From: Psychrobacillus faecigallinarum
GTDB taxonomy: Bacteria > Bacillota > Bacilli > Bacillales_A > Planococcaceae
DNA: 64,000 bases
Assembly: GCF_014836595.1 (NCBI RefSeq)
Contig: NZ_JACSQO010000011.1
Location: 7,546 to 71,545, forward strand
Direction of reading: 5' to 3'
In this document: one piece after another, positions 36,798 to 45,039 of the stretch
Position numbering within the stretch: position 1 is the first letter of the stretch
How the letters are laid out: each line of letters starts with the position of its first letter
Notes under the pieces: generated by a model
What the model saw: only the letters and a program-made list of their open reading frames with translations
The model's database searches: none
What the model was told of the DNA's origin: nothing
Position numbers and translations under genes: made by a program

Positions 36798-37310
36798 ATG
36801 TCTTCTAATTCAATAGGAACCATTTTAAAAGATTTAAGAAAAGAACGTAAGCTCACCTTAAAAGAACTCGCAGAACTAACAGAGGTTTCGATTAGCTTCC
36901 TCTCTCAAGTTGAAAGAGGAAAATCTAGTGTAACTTTAGAATCCCTAAAAAAAATAGCAGATGCGCTAAAAGTCAATCCAACCGTTTTCTTTTCAGATGT
37001 CTCATCCAACGATCAATTAGCTGAAATAAGACAGCAGTTTTATTACAAGGATTTATCTAATGGTTTACAGGATGCTTCATACACCCCTATATTAGTGACT
37101 CTTCAACCAGGGGAAGACAAAGGAAATGCCTTTTCACATAGTGGTCACGAGTTTCTTTTTGTTGTGGAAGGAACATTAACTGTAGTAGTAGATGGCAAGG
37201 AAGAAGAATTGAAGGAACAGGGCTCCACGATGTTTGACGCCAATCTGTTACATTATTGGTACAACCTCACGGACAAGCCGGTTCGATTCTTAGTAATTTC
37301 TTCTAGATAG
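36798..37310 (+). CDS. XRE-cupin transcriptional regulator
   Basis: A 170-residue regulator with the XRE helix-turn-helix at about 15-60 (LKELAELTEVSISFLSQVER) and a cupin at about 95-168 (GHEFLFVVEGTLTVVV, then FDANLLHYWYNL). Such proteins sense the substrate of the adjacent catabolic operon. Divergence from the MHS gene supports control of the transporter and the ornithine-cyclodeaminase-family gene. AAGGAGAG precedes the ATG. Confidence 0.92.
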   Translation: MSSNSIGTILKDLRKERKLTLKELAELTEVSISFLSQVERGKSSVTLESLKKIADALKVNPTVFFSDVSSNDQLAEIRQQFYYKDLSNGLQDASYTPILVTLQPGEDKGNAFSHSGHEFLFVVEGTLTVVVDGKEEELKEQGSTMFDANLLHYWYNLTDKPVRFLVISSR

Positions 37311-37538
37311 GGAAAAATAATAAGTTCAACTGTAGGAAAAAAGTTTGAATTGAAATCTTTTCGAAAGAAATAATTATTATCTTAATTAAAATATTAATAG
37401 CTTAAAACCAAGCAAATGCTATAAACTTCTCTCTTACTCTAATTAAATATCCCATTTTCCATGATTTGGATTATTAAAGTTTCTATGAATTAATAGTAAA
37501 TTAAATGGGAAGGGAATTTATGATAAGGGGGAAAGACA

Positions 37539-37928
37539 ATGGATCAAATATTTTCTGAGCAAGTGAAGGAATTAGAAGTAACTGTTTCAATCACTGAGGA
37601 GTATATCGAAAATATAATGAATGCTGTGTTAGAAGGGGGCCAATGGGTTATACATAAAGAGGAACAGGCACAGTGGGTGGAAAAGCCTGCTGGGATATAT
37701 CAAGATGAATGGGCAGCTCGTCTTTTACTCACTGGAGAAACGCTGAAACTAATAGACAAGAGAAATGAGAATACTATATTTCTCATGACTTTAGATGACT
37801 TGTATAACGGCATAGCATTAATTTTCAAGAATGGACACCATAACGGCTTTTCAAATACAGTAACTAAAACTGAAGCAGACGCAATTATTCAATATTCGTT
37901 ATTTAAAAAACTTCCATATTTAACTTAA
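37539..37928 (+). CDS. Hypothetical protein
   Basis: A 129-residue protein I do not recognise. It is soluble and acidic, with a helical start and a central strand pair (QWVIHKEEQAQWVEKPAG, then IFLMTLDDLYNGIALIF). No signal peptide, membrane segment or enzyme motif. AAGGGGGAA precedes the ATG and codon use looks ordinary, so it is a real gene. Nothing in its neighbours suggests a function. Confidence 0.8.
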   Translation: MDQIFSEQVKELEVTVSITEEYIENIMNAVLEGGQWVIHKEEQAQWVEKPAGIYQDEWAARLLLTGETLKLIDKRNENTIFLMTLDDLYNGIALIFKNGHHNGFSNTVTKTEADAIIQYSLFKKLPYLT

Positions 37929-38020
37929 TACTATTAAACGATACAGCAGCCTTTCTTAGGGCTGCTTTTTTTAAACAGATAACATTGCAATACTTTATTG
38001 AATATATTTATTGTCTCCAT

Positions 38021-38367
38021 CGAGGTCAAATGGAAAAAAGCTCCGGTGGCCGGAGAGCTGCCTCCTCACTTTCCTCCATTTGCTTGTCGGGGCAGACATA
38101 GGTGCCTGCGCTTTTCTATTTGTCTAGCTCCCGCACCTTGCCCCTCGAGGTCAAATGAAAAAAAGCTCCGGTGGCTGGGGAGCCGCCTCCTCGCTTTCCT
38201 CCATTTGCTTGTCGGGGCAGACATAGGTGCGTGCGCTTTTTTATTTGTCTAGCTCCCGCACCTTGCCCCTCGAGGTCAAATGGAAAAAAGCTCCAGTGGC
38301 TGAAGAGCTGCCTCCTCGCTTTCCTCCATTTGCTTGTCGGGGCAGACATAGGTGCGTGCGCTTTTCT
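38021..38367. repeat. 125-bp tandem repeat, about 2.8 copies
   Basis: Units begin at 38021, 38146 and 38271 with CGAGGTCAAATG. Each holds an AGCTCC...GGAGAGCT hairpin region and ends in TTGTCTAGCTCCCGCACCTTGCC, a tail I know from dispersed intergenic elements of Bacillales. The block is much more GC-rich than its surroundings. Reading frames inside it are artefacts of the repeat. Confidence 0.93.
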
Positions 38368-38462
38368 TAGAACATAAATAAACTTTGGACAGCTAGGTGC
38401 TTGTATTTGTTCGTATATAAAAATGAGAATACCCTAACTAATAAAGGGAAGGGGGTGTTAGT

Positions 38463-38759
38463 TTGCGACAAAGAAGAAAAAGAAAACGCGGCTTTTGCGT
38501 TCCTGGCTATAATTGGTGTGGCCCTGGGTGCAGCGGACCTGGAGCACCAGTAAACGAAGTAGATGCTACATGTATGATGCACGACTTTTGCTACGAAAGT
38601 GGGCGAAGTCAATGTGAATGTGATCGCGAATTTATAGAAAGACTCCGCCCACTTGTTAATCGTCATACCGAATCGGGGAGGCATGCCCGTTTATTGCACA
38701 ATTATATGCGCTTCCAAAGCAACTTTACCTGTAAACCCCCTCGAAAAAGATTATTTTAA
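38463..38759 (+). CDS. Phospholipase A2-like protein
   Basis: A 98-residue protein with a basic N-terminus (RQRRKRKRG), then the secreted-PLA2 signature: calcium loop YNWCGPGCSGPG and catalytic pair in DATCMMHDFCY (His, Asp). Cysteine spacing is compatible with short microbial or parvovirus VP1-type PLA2 domains. Similar Bacillus proteins are annotated as VP1-like coat proteins. It has no signal peptide. It starts with TTG 6 bases behind AAGGGGGTG and is followed by a terminator. Confidence 0.88.
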   Translation: MRQRRKRKRGFCVPGYNWCGPGCSGPGAPVNEVDATCMMHDFCYESGRSQCECDREFIERLRPLVNRHTESGRHARLLHNYMRFQSNFTCKPPRKRLF

Positions 38760-38774
38760 AATTACAGATGTTTA

Positions 38775-38806
38775 AACTACCACCAACTTAAGGCGGTAGT
38801 TTTTTA
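38775..38806 (+). terminator. Terminator of the PLA2-like gene
   Basis: ACTACCACC pairs with GGCGGTAGT (one mismatch) around a short loop, followed by TTTTTT. Confidence 0.88.
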
Positions 38807-38827
38807 TGGCAATTACACTATCCTTTT

Positions 38828-39502
38828 TTACTCTAGCCGTATATTTCCTGAGGAAGTTTTCAATTCTATAAGATATTTTCCACTTCCTAATACTCCTTTT
38901 GTTTCTTGTTTCTCTTTTTCTTTCACAACAAACATTTTGCTTGTGTTCCTATTACCACTATTAGATTGAAGAAACCAAGCTACATCAGGATTGGCATCGT
39001 CCAACTTAATGTCTATATTACCGCTTGTCGCTTTTACAAAGAGATTGCTTTGAAAATCTTGAAAATCCAGATTAACACCTCCACTGCTCCCATTCACCTC
39101 TAAATGATCGGTGGATAAGGATAAGTTCTCCCCTCTCAATTTTCCTGAAGACCCTTTAAATATAATGTCCCCTTTATATTCTGAAGGGATTTTTACATGA
39201 AGCTTAGGCATTTTATTTATTTTTAATAGACGAGTAATATCACTACGTACACTTATCATAAGCTTTTCTTCCTTCTCCTCCAAACGGATACCCGGTCCAT
39301 TGTCTTTCAGCACTAGCATCACTTCTATAAAATCTGTTTCAACTGATTCCAATGTAATATCTGTGCTTCCATAATCAATTTCAATACTCCTTATATTGTC
39401 CAGTTCTCTACTTTCGTAATCTTCCGTTCCCTCTTCTTTAAAACAAGCACTCAAAACAAGAAGTACTAAGATAATAATTCCTGTTAATGATAACTTTTTC
39501 AT
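38828..39502 (-). CDS. DUF4097-type lipoprotein
   Basis: A 224-residue lipoprotein. The lipobox is VLSAC (Cys20); the rest is a beta-helix-like set of short strands with repeated GSSG and TSGN turns (FKGSSGKLRG, NGSSGGVNLDF, ATSGNIDIKL, KTSSGNIRLE), the DUF4097/putative adhesin pattern. These proteins often sit beside envelope stress sensors. It is divergent from the MerR operon and shares the 138-base control region with it. Confidence 0.88.
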   Translation of the reverse strand: MKKLSLTGIIILVLLVLSACFKEEGTEDYESRELDNIRSIEIDYGSTDITLESVETDFIEVMLVLKDNGPGIRLEEKEEKLMISVRSDITRLLKINKMPKLHVKIPSEYKGDIIFKGSSGKLRGENLSLSTDHLEVNGSSGGVNLDFQDFQSNLFVKATSGNIDIKLDDANPDVAWFLQSNSGNRNTSKMFVVKEKEKQETKGVLGSGKYLIELKTSSGNIRLE

Positions 39503-39585
39503 CTATTACCCTCCAATCTATTTAGAACCACCTTACAAGATGACGTTGGGTCATTTACAACTATTTAAATTTTCTCTTAAAATAC

Positions 39586-39616
39586 TTGAAACTGACGTAA
39601 CGTCATTTTATATAAT
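39586..39616 (+). promoter_or_regulatory. MerR-type promoter with a 19-bp spacer
   Basis: TTGAAA (39586-39591) and TATAAT (39611-39616) are separated by 19 bases, and the spacer contains the palindrome TGACGTAACGTCA, the hallmark of MerR-activated promoters. A related dyad, TGACGTTGGGTCA, lies at 39541-39553 toward the divergent lipoprotein gene. Confidence 0.85.
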
Positions 39617-39639
39617 TAAGGAGGATTGGAGGAGATTTG

Positions 39640-39786
39640 ATGAAACAAGGGGATATCATTATTTACGGTTGCGTTATTATAGGTGCAGGAGTTGGTTTAG
39701 TTTTCGATGCTGCGTTTCCAGGGGTATTGATAGGCTTAGGAGTAGGCTATGTCATACAATACTTAACCAAAGGGGAGGATGGATAA
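39640..39786 (+). CDS. Small membrane protein of 48 residues
   Basis: Short gene with a strong GGAGGAGATTTG site and an ATG. The peptide is two glycine-rich hydrophobic stretches (IIIYGCVIIGAGVGLVF and GVLIGLGVGYVIQYL) with charged ends, most likely a helical hairpin. It is first in the MerR operon, 3' end next to the regulator's ribosome site. No named family known to me. Its place behind the MerR promoter suggests a stress-induced membrane protein. Confidence 0.75.
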   Translation: MKQGDIIIYGCVIIGAGVGLVFDAAFPGVLIGLGVGYVIQYLTKGEDG

Positions 39787-39787
39787 A

Positions 39788-40531
39788 TTGCTTCATATCA
39801 ACAAGGTCGCTGAACTCACTGGTACTACCGTAAGAACATTACGCTATTACGATAAAATTAATCTGCTAAGCCCCGCCTCTAAAACGGAGGGCGGTCATCG
39901 TTTATATAACGAGGAAAAACTACAAAAGCTCTTACAAATTCAATTCCTCAAAAAAGCGGGTTTCTCACTAGAGGAAATTAAACAAATGCTATACTCCAAC
40001 ACATGGAGCTGGTCCACTAGTTTAAAAGAACAGCTGAATTATGTCATAAATGAACAAGAAAAATTAAAAACAATTGAGCTTTCCTTAAGAGAATTAATAA
40101 ATTCATATGAAATGGAAAGAGAAGATAACGCAGTTGTTTTGCAAAAGCTAATGCAACTAGCAGTAACAGACAAAGAGAGCAAAAGAATGTTTCGAGAATC
40201 TACGTTTTCTAAAACAGATTTAGAGCAATGGGATCAACTCCCCCATATGTCAAGTAATGAAGAAGCATCTCTTGAATGGATTAGCTTGATTGGATTATTA
40301 AAGGATTCTATGTCAGAGGAACCCCATTCTCCTACCGTCCAACATATTATTTTACAAATGGAAGAAAAACGAATACAAGAATATGGACAACAGAACGATT
40401 TTCTCGATCAACTTTGGGAGATTAGAAAATCAGAAAAAGAATCTGAAAAGCTAGGGCTCTATCCCCTTGACCAAGACTTACTTGAATTTCTGGAGAGTGC
40501 CTACGCTATCTACCTAGCCAAGAAGGAATGA
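39788..40531 (+). CDS. MerR family transcriptional regulator
   Basis: A 247-residue regulator with the winged helix-turn-helix at 1-70 (LHINKVAELTGTTVRTLRYY, then KTEGGHRLYNEE), a coiled-coil dimer helix (about 80-115) and a C-terminal domain close in plan to the TipA/BltR-like ligand-binding type. The start is a TTG 9 bases behind GGGGAGG; the ATG three codons earlier abuts that site. Second gene of the operon; likely acts on the 19-bp-spacer promoter upstream. Confidence 0.92.
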   Translation: MLHINKVAELTGTTVRTLRYYDKINLLSPASKTEGGHRLYNEEKLQKLLQIQFLKKAGFSLEEIKQMLYSNTWSWSTSLKEQLNYVINEQEKLKTIELSLRELINSYEMEREDNAVVLQKLMQLAVTDKESKRMFRESTFSKTDLEQWDQLPHMSSNEEASLEWISLIGLLKDSMSEEPHSPTVQHIILQMEEKRIQEYGQQNDFLDQLWEIRKSEKESEKLGLYPLDQDLLEFLESAYAIYLAKKE

Positions 40532-40540
40532 GGGGATGTT

Positions 40541-41197
40541 ATGAATATGGAAATTCTTCTAACGATTATGGGATTGGCTGTATTGGACACGCTTAGCCCT
40601 ACTATAATTGGCGTAACTCTCTATTTAGTAGTGATGGAAAAGAAAAGGCTTATTAGACTTCTATCTGTATATCTAATTACAATAGCTATTTTATATTTCT
40701 TTTTAGGTGTCTCTCTTATGTTTGGTATAACTTTATCCTTTGATTTTTTCAAGGAGCTTTTTAAGCATCAGATTCTTAGCTGGACAATATTTTTAATAGG
40801 AATGATTATGTTTATCGTAAGCTTTTATATGCCAAAGAAAAAAGCCGCCATTCCTTCGGTTCCGAGCAAAAAAACCACTTTCACCATGTTTAAGCTTGGT
40901 TTTACTACTTTCTTAATCGAAGGAGGAACAGCGCTTCCTTATTTTGCTGCCATTGGCTTGATGAGTACGTCCAATCTAACATTACTGGAGTGGACATCTA
41001 TTCTCGGGATCTACAATATAATTATGGTCTTGCCATCCATTATATTGATGGTTATGTATACACTATTTGGTCGTTGGCTACATCAGCCTTTTCGAAAACT
41101 AAACGATAGACTATCTAAAAGTAAAGACTCTGCTCTTTCTTGGGTTATGTGTATTGTAGGGATAGTCTTGATATTTGCCAGCTTAGACTATCTTTAA
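40541..41197 (+). CDS. GAP-family membrane transporter
   Basis: Six-helix membrane protein of 218 residues similar to the GAP/Sap (sulfolipid-addressing) branch of the LysE superfamily. LAVLDTLSPTIIGVTLYL in helix 1 is the conserved entry, and the family's repeat in GFTTFLIEGGTALPYFAAIG. Probably an exporter of lipid-linked or small molecules under the MerR regulator upstream. GAGGGGATGTT precedes the ATG. Confidence 0.85.
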   Translation: MNMEILLTIMGLAVLDTLSPTIIGVTLYLVVMEKKRLIRLLSVYLITIAILYFFLGVSLMFGITLSFDFFKELFKHQILSWTIFLIGMIMFIVSFYMPKKKAAIPSVPSKKTTFTMFKLGFTTFLIEGGTALPYFAAIGLMSTSNLTLLEWTSILGIYNIIMVLPSIILMVMYTLFGRWLHQPFRKLNDRLSKSKDSALSWVMCIVGIVLIFASLDYL

Positions 41198-41202
41198 CAA
41201 TA

Positions 41203-41236
41203 AAAGATCTCATAGCTAGCAAGCTGTGAGATCTTT
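41203..41236. terminator. Inverted repeat after the GAP-family gene
   Basis: AAGATCTCA and AGCT blocks pair with AGCT and TGAGATCTT with one interruption. No T-run follows on plus, so termination is uncertain. Confidence 0.55.
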
Positions 41237-41241
41237 GCGAA

Positions 41242-41388
41242 TTAATTTACTTTTTTAGGTCCGTTCCAGTACATTTCTCGAAGACGGAATTTTTGTAGCT
41301 TACCTGTGGCCGTTTTTGGAAGTGCCTCTACAAAATCTATTGCTTTTGGAGCTTTAAAATGAGCCATGTTTGAACGACAATATTCACA
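41242..41388 (-). pseudogene. C-terminal remnant of an acyl-CoA synthetase
   Basis: Minus-strand frame of 48 residues that reads as the last part of an AMP-forming fatty-acyl-CoA ligase: SNMAHFKAPKAIDFVEALP, then KTATGKLQKFRLRE with the A10 motif lysine, ending with a TAA. It is open upstream only to a TAA shared with the esterase end, so more than 450 residues of the gene are gone. The stretch is flanked by the GAP and esterase genes. It is a fossil of an insertion or deletion event. Confidence 0.82.
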
Positions 41389-41401
41389 TCCACAACCTAG
41401 T

Positions 41402-42178
41402 TTAATTTAAATATCGGAATGCCCTGCTTAAAACAGATGGTACCACTGATGCATGGTTTTCATCCTGTGCAATAAATATTTCTGTTTTTACACTCTCTTT
41501 TAAAGCTGTGTACAAATGATTTGCGTCTTCTACCATAAAGCCTTCTTTGCTACCGGCTGATATAAACAATTTTTTATAATGAAGATTTTTGGGGAAACGG
41601 ACAAAATTCTCTGCTTCCTTACATAGCTCATATTCATTCCACCAGGCTGAAGGGCTTATGGAAAGATAGCATGAAAAAAGATTCGGTTTCTTAAACAAAG
41701 CCCAAATGACAAAAAGGCCACTTAAGGAGTGACCAAAAAGAGCCTGCTTCTGTAGGTCAACCTGATACCTTTTCTGCACCCTTGGTATTAGCTCCTTCTC
41801 TAAAAAAGCAAGGAACTTCTCTGCTCCCCCGTGTTTCCCTATATCTTTCCCATTTAATCTCTTTGGATAGATATAGGCTTCTGCCTCTGGTGTAAAGTCT
41901 AGAAACCTTCTCTTGCGCGCTACATCTTCTTTTCCAGAATGTCCAATTCCAACTACGATAGAAGGCGCGATAAGAGTTTTTGGTGCGTTCTGTGATTGTA
42001 GCTTCACCACATCCCTTGCAAGCTGAAAATACCAATTTCCATCTAGTACATAATAGATTGGAAAGCCCTCCTTAGGAGGTGCGCTGGTTGGGATAGATAC
42101 CTTTATGTCATATAGATAATTCGTATACTCGGAATCTATTTGCCAATGCTCTGTATCCTCTAGTAACACCTTATCCAT
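41402..42178 (-). CDS. Siderophore esterase, BesA-like alpha/beta hydrolase
   Basis: A 258-residue esterase of the Fes/BesA (esterase D) type. The nucleophile elbow is GHSLSG (Ser near 148) and the C-terminal DENHASVVP holds the His. IYYVLDGNWYF is the family entry. In B. subtilis such enzymes cut ferric siderophore backbones to release iron. It is 3 bases after the ATPase gene of the siderophore importer, which supports this role. Substrate not established. Confidence 0.88.
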   Translation of the reverse strand: MDKVLLEDTEHWQIDSEYTNYLYDIKVSIPTSAPPKEGFPIYYVLDGNWYFQLARDVVKLQSQNAPKTLIAPSIVVGIGHSGKEDVARKRRFLDFTPEAEAYIYPKRLNGKDIGKHGGAEKFLAFLEKELIPRVQKRYQVDLQKQALFGHSLSGLFVIWALFKKPNLFSCYLSISPSAWWNEYELCKEAENFVRFPKNLHYKKLFISAGSKEGFMVEDANHLYTALKESVKTEIFIAQDENHASVVPSVLSRAFRYLN

Positions 42179-42181
42179 CTA

Positions 42182-42979
42182 TTACACCTCCTCTAACGTT
42201 TCGTATCCATAGCATACAGGTGAAGCTGTATCCTCATCGAACATAATCTTCGCCTCTATTTGGAAAACCTTTTTCATGACTTCCTTTGTTATAATTTCCT
42301 TTGGTGTTCCAGTCTCTATTATTTCTCCGTTTCTCATAGCTATGAGCTCATGAGAAAAGCGAGCAGCATGATTTATATCGTGTAATACCATCACTATGGT
42401 ACATTGGTGCTTCTTATTGAGCTCTTCCACAATCTTAAGCATTTCTAGCTGATGCGCCATATCTAAGTAGGTCGTTGGCTCATCTAACAATAATATTTCA
42501 GTTTCCTGTGCGAGCGCCATTGCTAGCCAAACCTTTTGGCGTTGTCCACCGGATAGTTGGTCGATTTCTCTTGAGCGAAATTGGATTGTCTTTGTGACCT
42601 TCATTGCCCATTCAATAATCTCTATATCTTTTTTTGAAAGAGTTCCAATATTTTTTCTATGTGGAAAGCGCCCATAAGAGATTAACTCCTCTACTTTCAA
42701 TTGAGCTGGGGCTACAGGACTCTGCGAAAGTAACGCTAGACGTTTGGCAATATCTTTCGTTGACAGTGACTTCATATCTAGCTCTTGTAAATAAACCCTA
42801 CCACTCTTTTGGTGGAGAATACGCCCAATCGTTTTTAACAACGTCGATTTTCCACATCCATTTGGCCCAATAATTGTAGTTATTTTCCCCTTTTGAATGG
42901 ACGTATTTAAATTTGTGAAAACAATTTGCTTTTCATAGCCTGAACTAAGCTGTTCCACTCGTAATATACTTTCTATCAT
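42182..42979 (-). CDS. Siderophore ABC transporter, ATP-binding protein
   Basis: ATPase of the iron-siderophore importer, 265 residues. Walker A is GPNGCGKST near 38, the signature LSGGQRQK near 140, Walker B EILLLDEPT, and the H-loop histidine in VLHDINHA. It matches FecE/YusV. It lies between the two permeases and the esterase and probably is in the same Fur-controlled transcript. Confidence 0.95.
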   Translation of the reverse strand: MIESILRVEQLSSGYEKQIVFTNLNTSIQKGKITTIIGPNGCGKSTLLKTIGRILHQKSGRVYLQELDMKSLSTKDIAKRLALLSQSPVAPAQLKVEELISYGRFPHRKNIGTLSKKDIEIIEWAMKVTKTIQFRSREIDQLSGGQRQKVWLAMALAQETEILLLDEPTTYLDMAHQLEMLKIVEELNKKHQCTIVMVLHDINHAARFSHELIAMRNGEIIETGTPKEIITKEVMKKVFQIEAKIMFDEDTASPVCYGYETLEEV

Positions 42980-42989
42980 AGGTATCCTC

Positions 42990-44021
42990 CTATGCTCTTG
43001 TTTTAACTAATAAATATAAAAAGTACGGAATTCCAATAATTGAAACGATAATTCCTACCGGTAGCTCTGATGGCTCGAATACGGTCTTAGCAATATAGTC
43101 AGAGAAGACCAATAAAAACATACCTACTGCAGCACTCATCGGCACTACATATCGATGCTTAATGCCTACCAACCTTTTAGCAATATGAGGAGCCATTAAG
43201 CCAATGAAGCCAATTCCGCCTGATACTGATACACATGCACTAACAAGTCCTATGCTACACAGCAGTAGGATAGATTTTTCTTTTTCCACAGATATTCCAA
43301 GACTCTTTACACTTGCGTCCTCTAGCTGAAGATAATCCAGCAAATGACTTTTGCGATAAATTGCATAGCCAAGAATAACAACCCAAGGCAAAACTGATAA
43401 AACAAAAGACCAATTTGCATTATATATACTGCCAGAGATCCAGACAGCAGCCATTTCATAGTCGCTCGCATTCATCTTGAGCGATATATATAAGGATACC
43501 GCACCAAAACCGCTACTTATCGCAATACCAGTTAGGATTAGTCTTTGCATATCCAGCACGCCATTTCTCCAGGAGAAAATATATATAATAGCTGCAGCAA
43601 GTGCTCCTCCCACGAAGCCAAAGAGTGGCATGATAAACACGGAATACCAGCTATCGAAACTAATATTGGTAGCAGACATTTGAAAGAAAAACATGAATAT
43701 AACAATGGAAGCTCCTGCTCCTGCATTAATCCCTAATATGCCGGGATCAGCTAAACCATTTCTTGTCACTCCTTGAATAACAGTTCCTGCAATTCCTAGG
43801 CCAATTCCTACTAATGCAGCAATTACAATTCTTGGTAATCTAAACTCAAATATAACCAAATCTTGTTTTTCATTTGGATCTATTCGTAGAAAGGTTTTGA
43901 TGATATCCATGACGTTTATATCAAAGGCGCCGTTAGTAATATGAAAATAAAAGGCGATAATAGTCAGACCAATAAAGATAGACATCATTGTAATAAATCG
44001 TATGAAAGGGCCTTTATGCAC
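42990..44021 (-). CDS. Siderophore ABC transporter permease 2
   Basis: FecCD family permease of 343 residues with about ten helices. The GLGIAGTVIQGVTRNGLADPGILGINAG segment and a final GGIGFIGLMAPHIAKRLVG loop mark the family (the cytoplasmic EAA-like region). It overlaps the other permease by 8 bases and forms a heterodimer with it. Confidence 0.94.
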   Translation of the reverse strand: MHKGPFIRFITMMSIFIGLTIIAFYFHITNGAFDINVMDIIKTFLRIDPNEKQDLVIFEFRLPRIVIAALVGIGLGIAGTVIQGVTRNGLADPGILGINAGAGASIVIFMFFFQMSATNISFDSWYSVFIMPLFGFVGGALAAAIIYIFSWRNGVLDMQRLILTGIAISSGFGAVSLYISLKMNASDYEMAAVWISGSIYNANWSFVLSVLPWVVILGYAIYRKSHLLDYLQLEDASVKSLGISVEKEKSILLLCSIGLVSACVSVSGGIGFIGLMAPHIAKRLVGIKHRYVVPMSAAVGMFLLVFSDYIAKTVFEPSELPVGIIVSIIGIPYFLYLLVKTRA

Positions 44022-45021
44022 GCTGTGCTCCCCCTCTCGTCCGAATTAGGTAAAGGAAGAAGGGTACACCAATAATTGCGGTCACTACACCGACTGGCGT
44101 CTCAAACGGGAAGTTGATAAAGCGACTTAGCACATCACACAAAGCTAAAAAGACCGCTCCAATAGCCGCGGAGCATGGTATTAGGAATCGGTAGTCTACT
44201 CCAACTAGAAAGCGTGTAATATGTGGAATGATTAAACCAACAAATCCTATTTTTCCAACTAAGGCAACCGCAGTTCCTGTTAAACAGACTACTGCTAGAA
44301 TACTGATGATTTTCACCCATTTTGTCCGTTGCCCCAAACCTACTGCAATCTCATCACCTAATGAGGCAATTGTAATCGACTTGGCAACACCTAATGCTAA
44401 AAAGAGGCCAACCAAACCAAAAGGAATGGACAATAATAGCATGTCAGGATTTACTGTATGTAATTTTGCGTTATACCAAACGCTGACACTTTGCGACACT
44501 TGAAAGTACATTGCAATAGCCGAAGCTAAGCTACTCAGAAATGTTCCAATGACTGTACCGATAATAGCCAATCTTACCGGAGATAAACCACCCTTTATCA
44601 AGGAACCAAAACCAAAGACGAGACCTGCTCCAATTGCAGATCCAATCATTGATAGAATAATCATTTGATAATTAGGAAGCCCCGGAAAAAAGACCATAGC
44701 TATTGTAATAACAAACGCTGAGCCATCATTTACTCCCATAATCGAAGGAGATGCCAAATAGTTTTGGGTAATACCTTGCATAACCGCTCCAGCAACAGCT
44801 AGAAAAGCTCCAACCAATAAAGCAGCGATTACGCGTGGTAACCGCGATGTCATAATAATGTTATGGTCCACATTATTTTCATCGAATTGCGTAATCGCCT
44901 GCCAAACTGTTAGTAGACTAATATCTTTAGCTCCATATAATATAGATAAAACTATTGCTAGCGCGATGAACAGAGGAGAAACTATTAAAATAATGGAAGC
45001 TAATGTATTTTTGTTTTTCAT
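44014..45021 (-). CDS. Siderophore ABC transporter permease 1
   Basis: FecCD family permease of 335 residues. The motif AGAVMQGITQNYLASPSIMG is in the equivalent loop, and the end has KIGFVGLIIPHITRFLVG. The pair resembles B. subtilis YfiZ/YfhA, which import schizokinen and arthrobactin. The start lies 18 bases past the binding-protein gene. Confidence 0.94.
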   Translation of the reverse strand: MKNKNTLASIILIVSPLFIALAIVLSILYGAKDISLLTVWQAITQFDENNVDHNIIMTSRLPRVIAALLVGAFLAVAGAVMQGITQNYLASPSIMGVNDGSAFVITIAMVFFPGLPNYQMIILSMIGSAIGAGLVFGFGSLIKGGLSPVRLAIIGTVIGTFLSSLASAIAMYFQVSQSVSVWYNAKLHTVNPDMLLLSIPFGLVGLFLALGVAKSITIASLGDEIAVGLGQRTKWVKIISILAVVCLTGTAVALVGKIGFVGLIIPHITRFLVGVDYRFLIPCSAAIGAVFLALCDVLSRFINFPFETPVGVVTAIIGVPFFLYLIRTRGGAQRA

Positions 45022-45039
45022 TATTCATCGCACCTAACT

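Noticed and set aside
38116..38349. Open reading frames inside the 125-bp repeat
   Set aside because: They exist on both strands only because the repeat has few stops; no ribosome sites.
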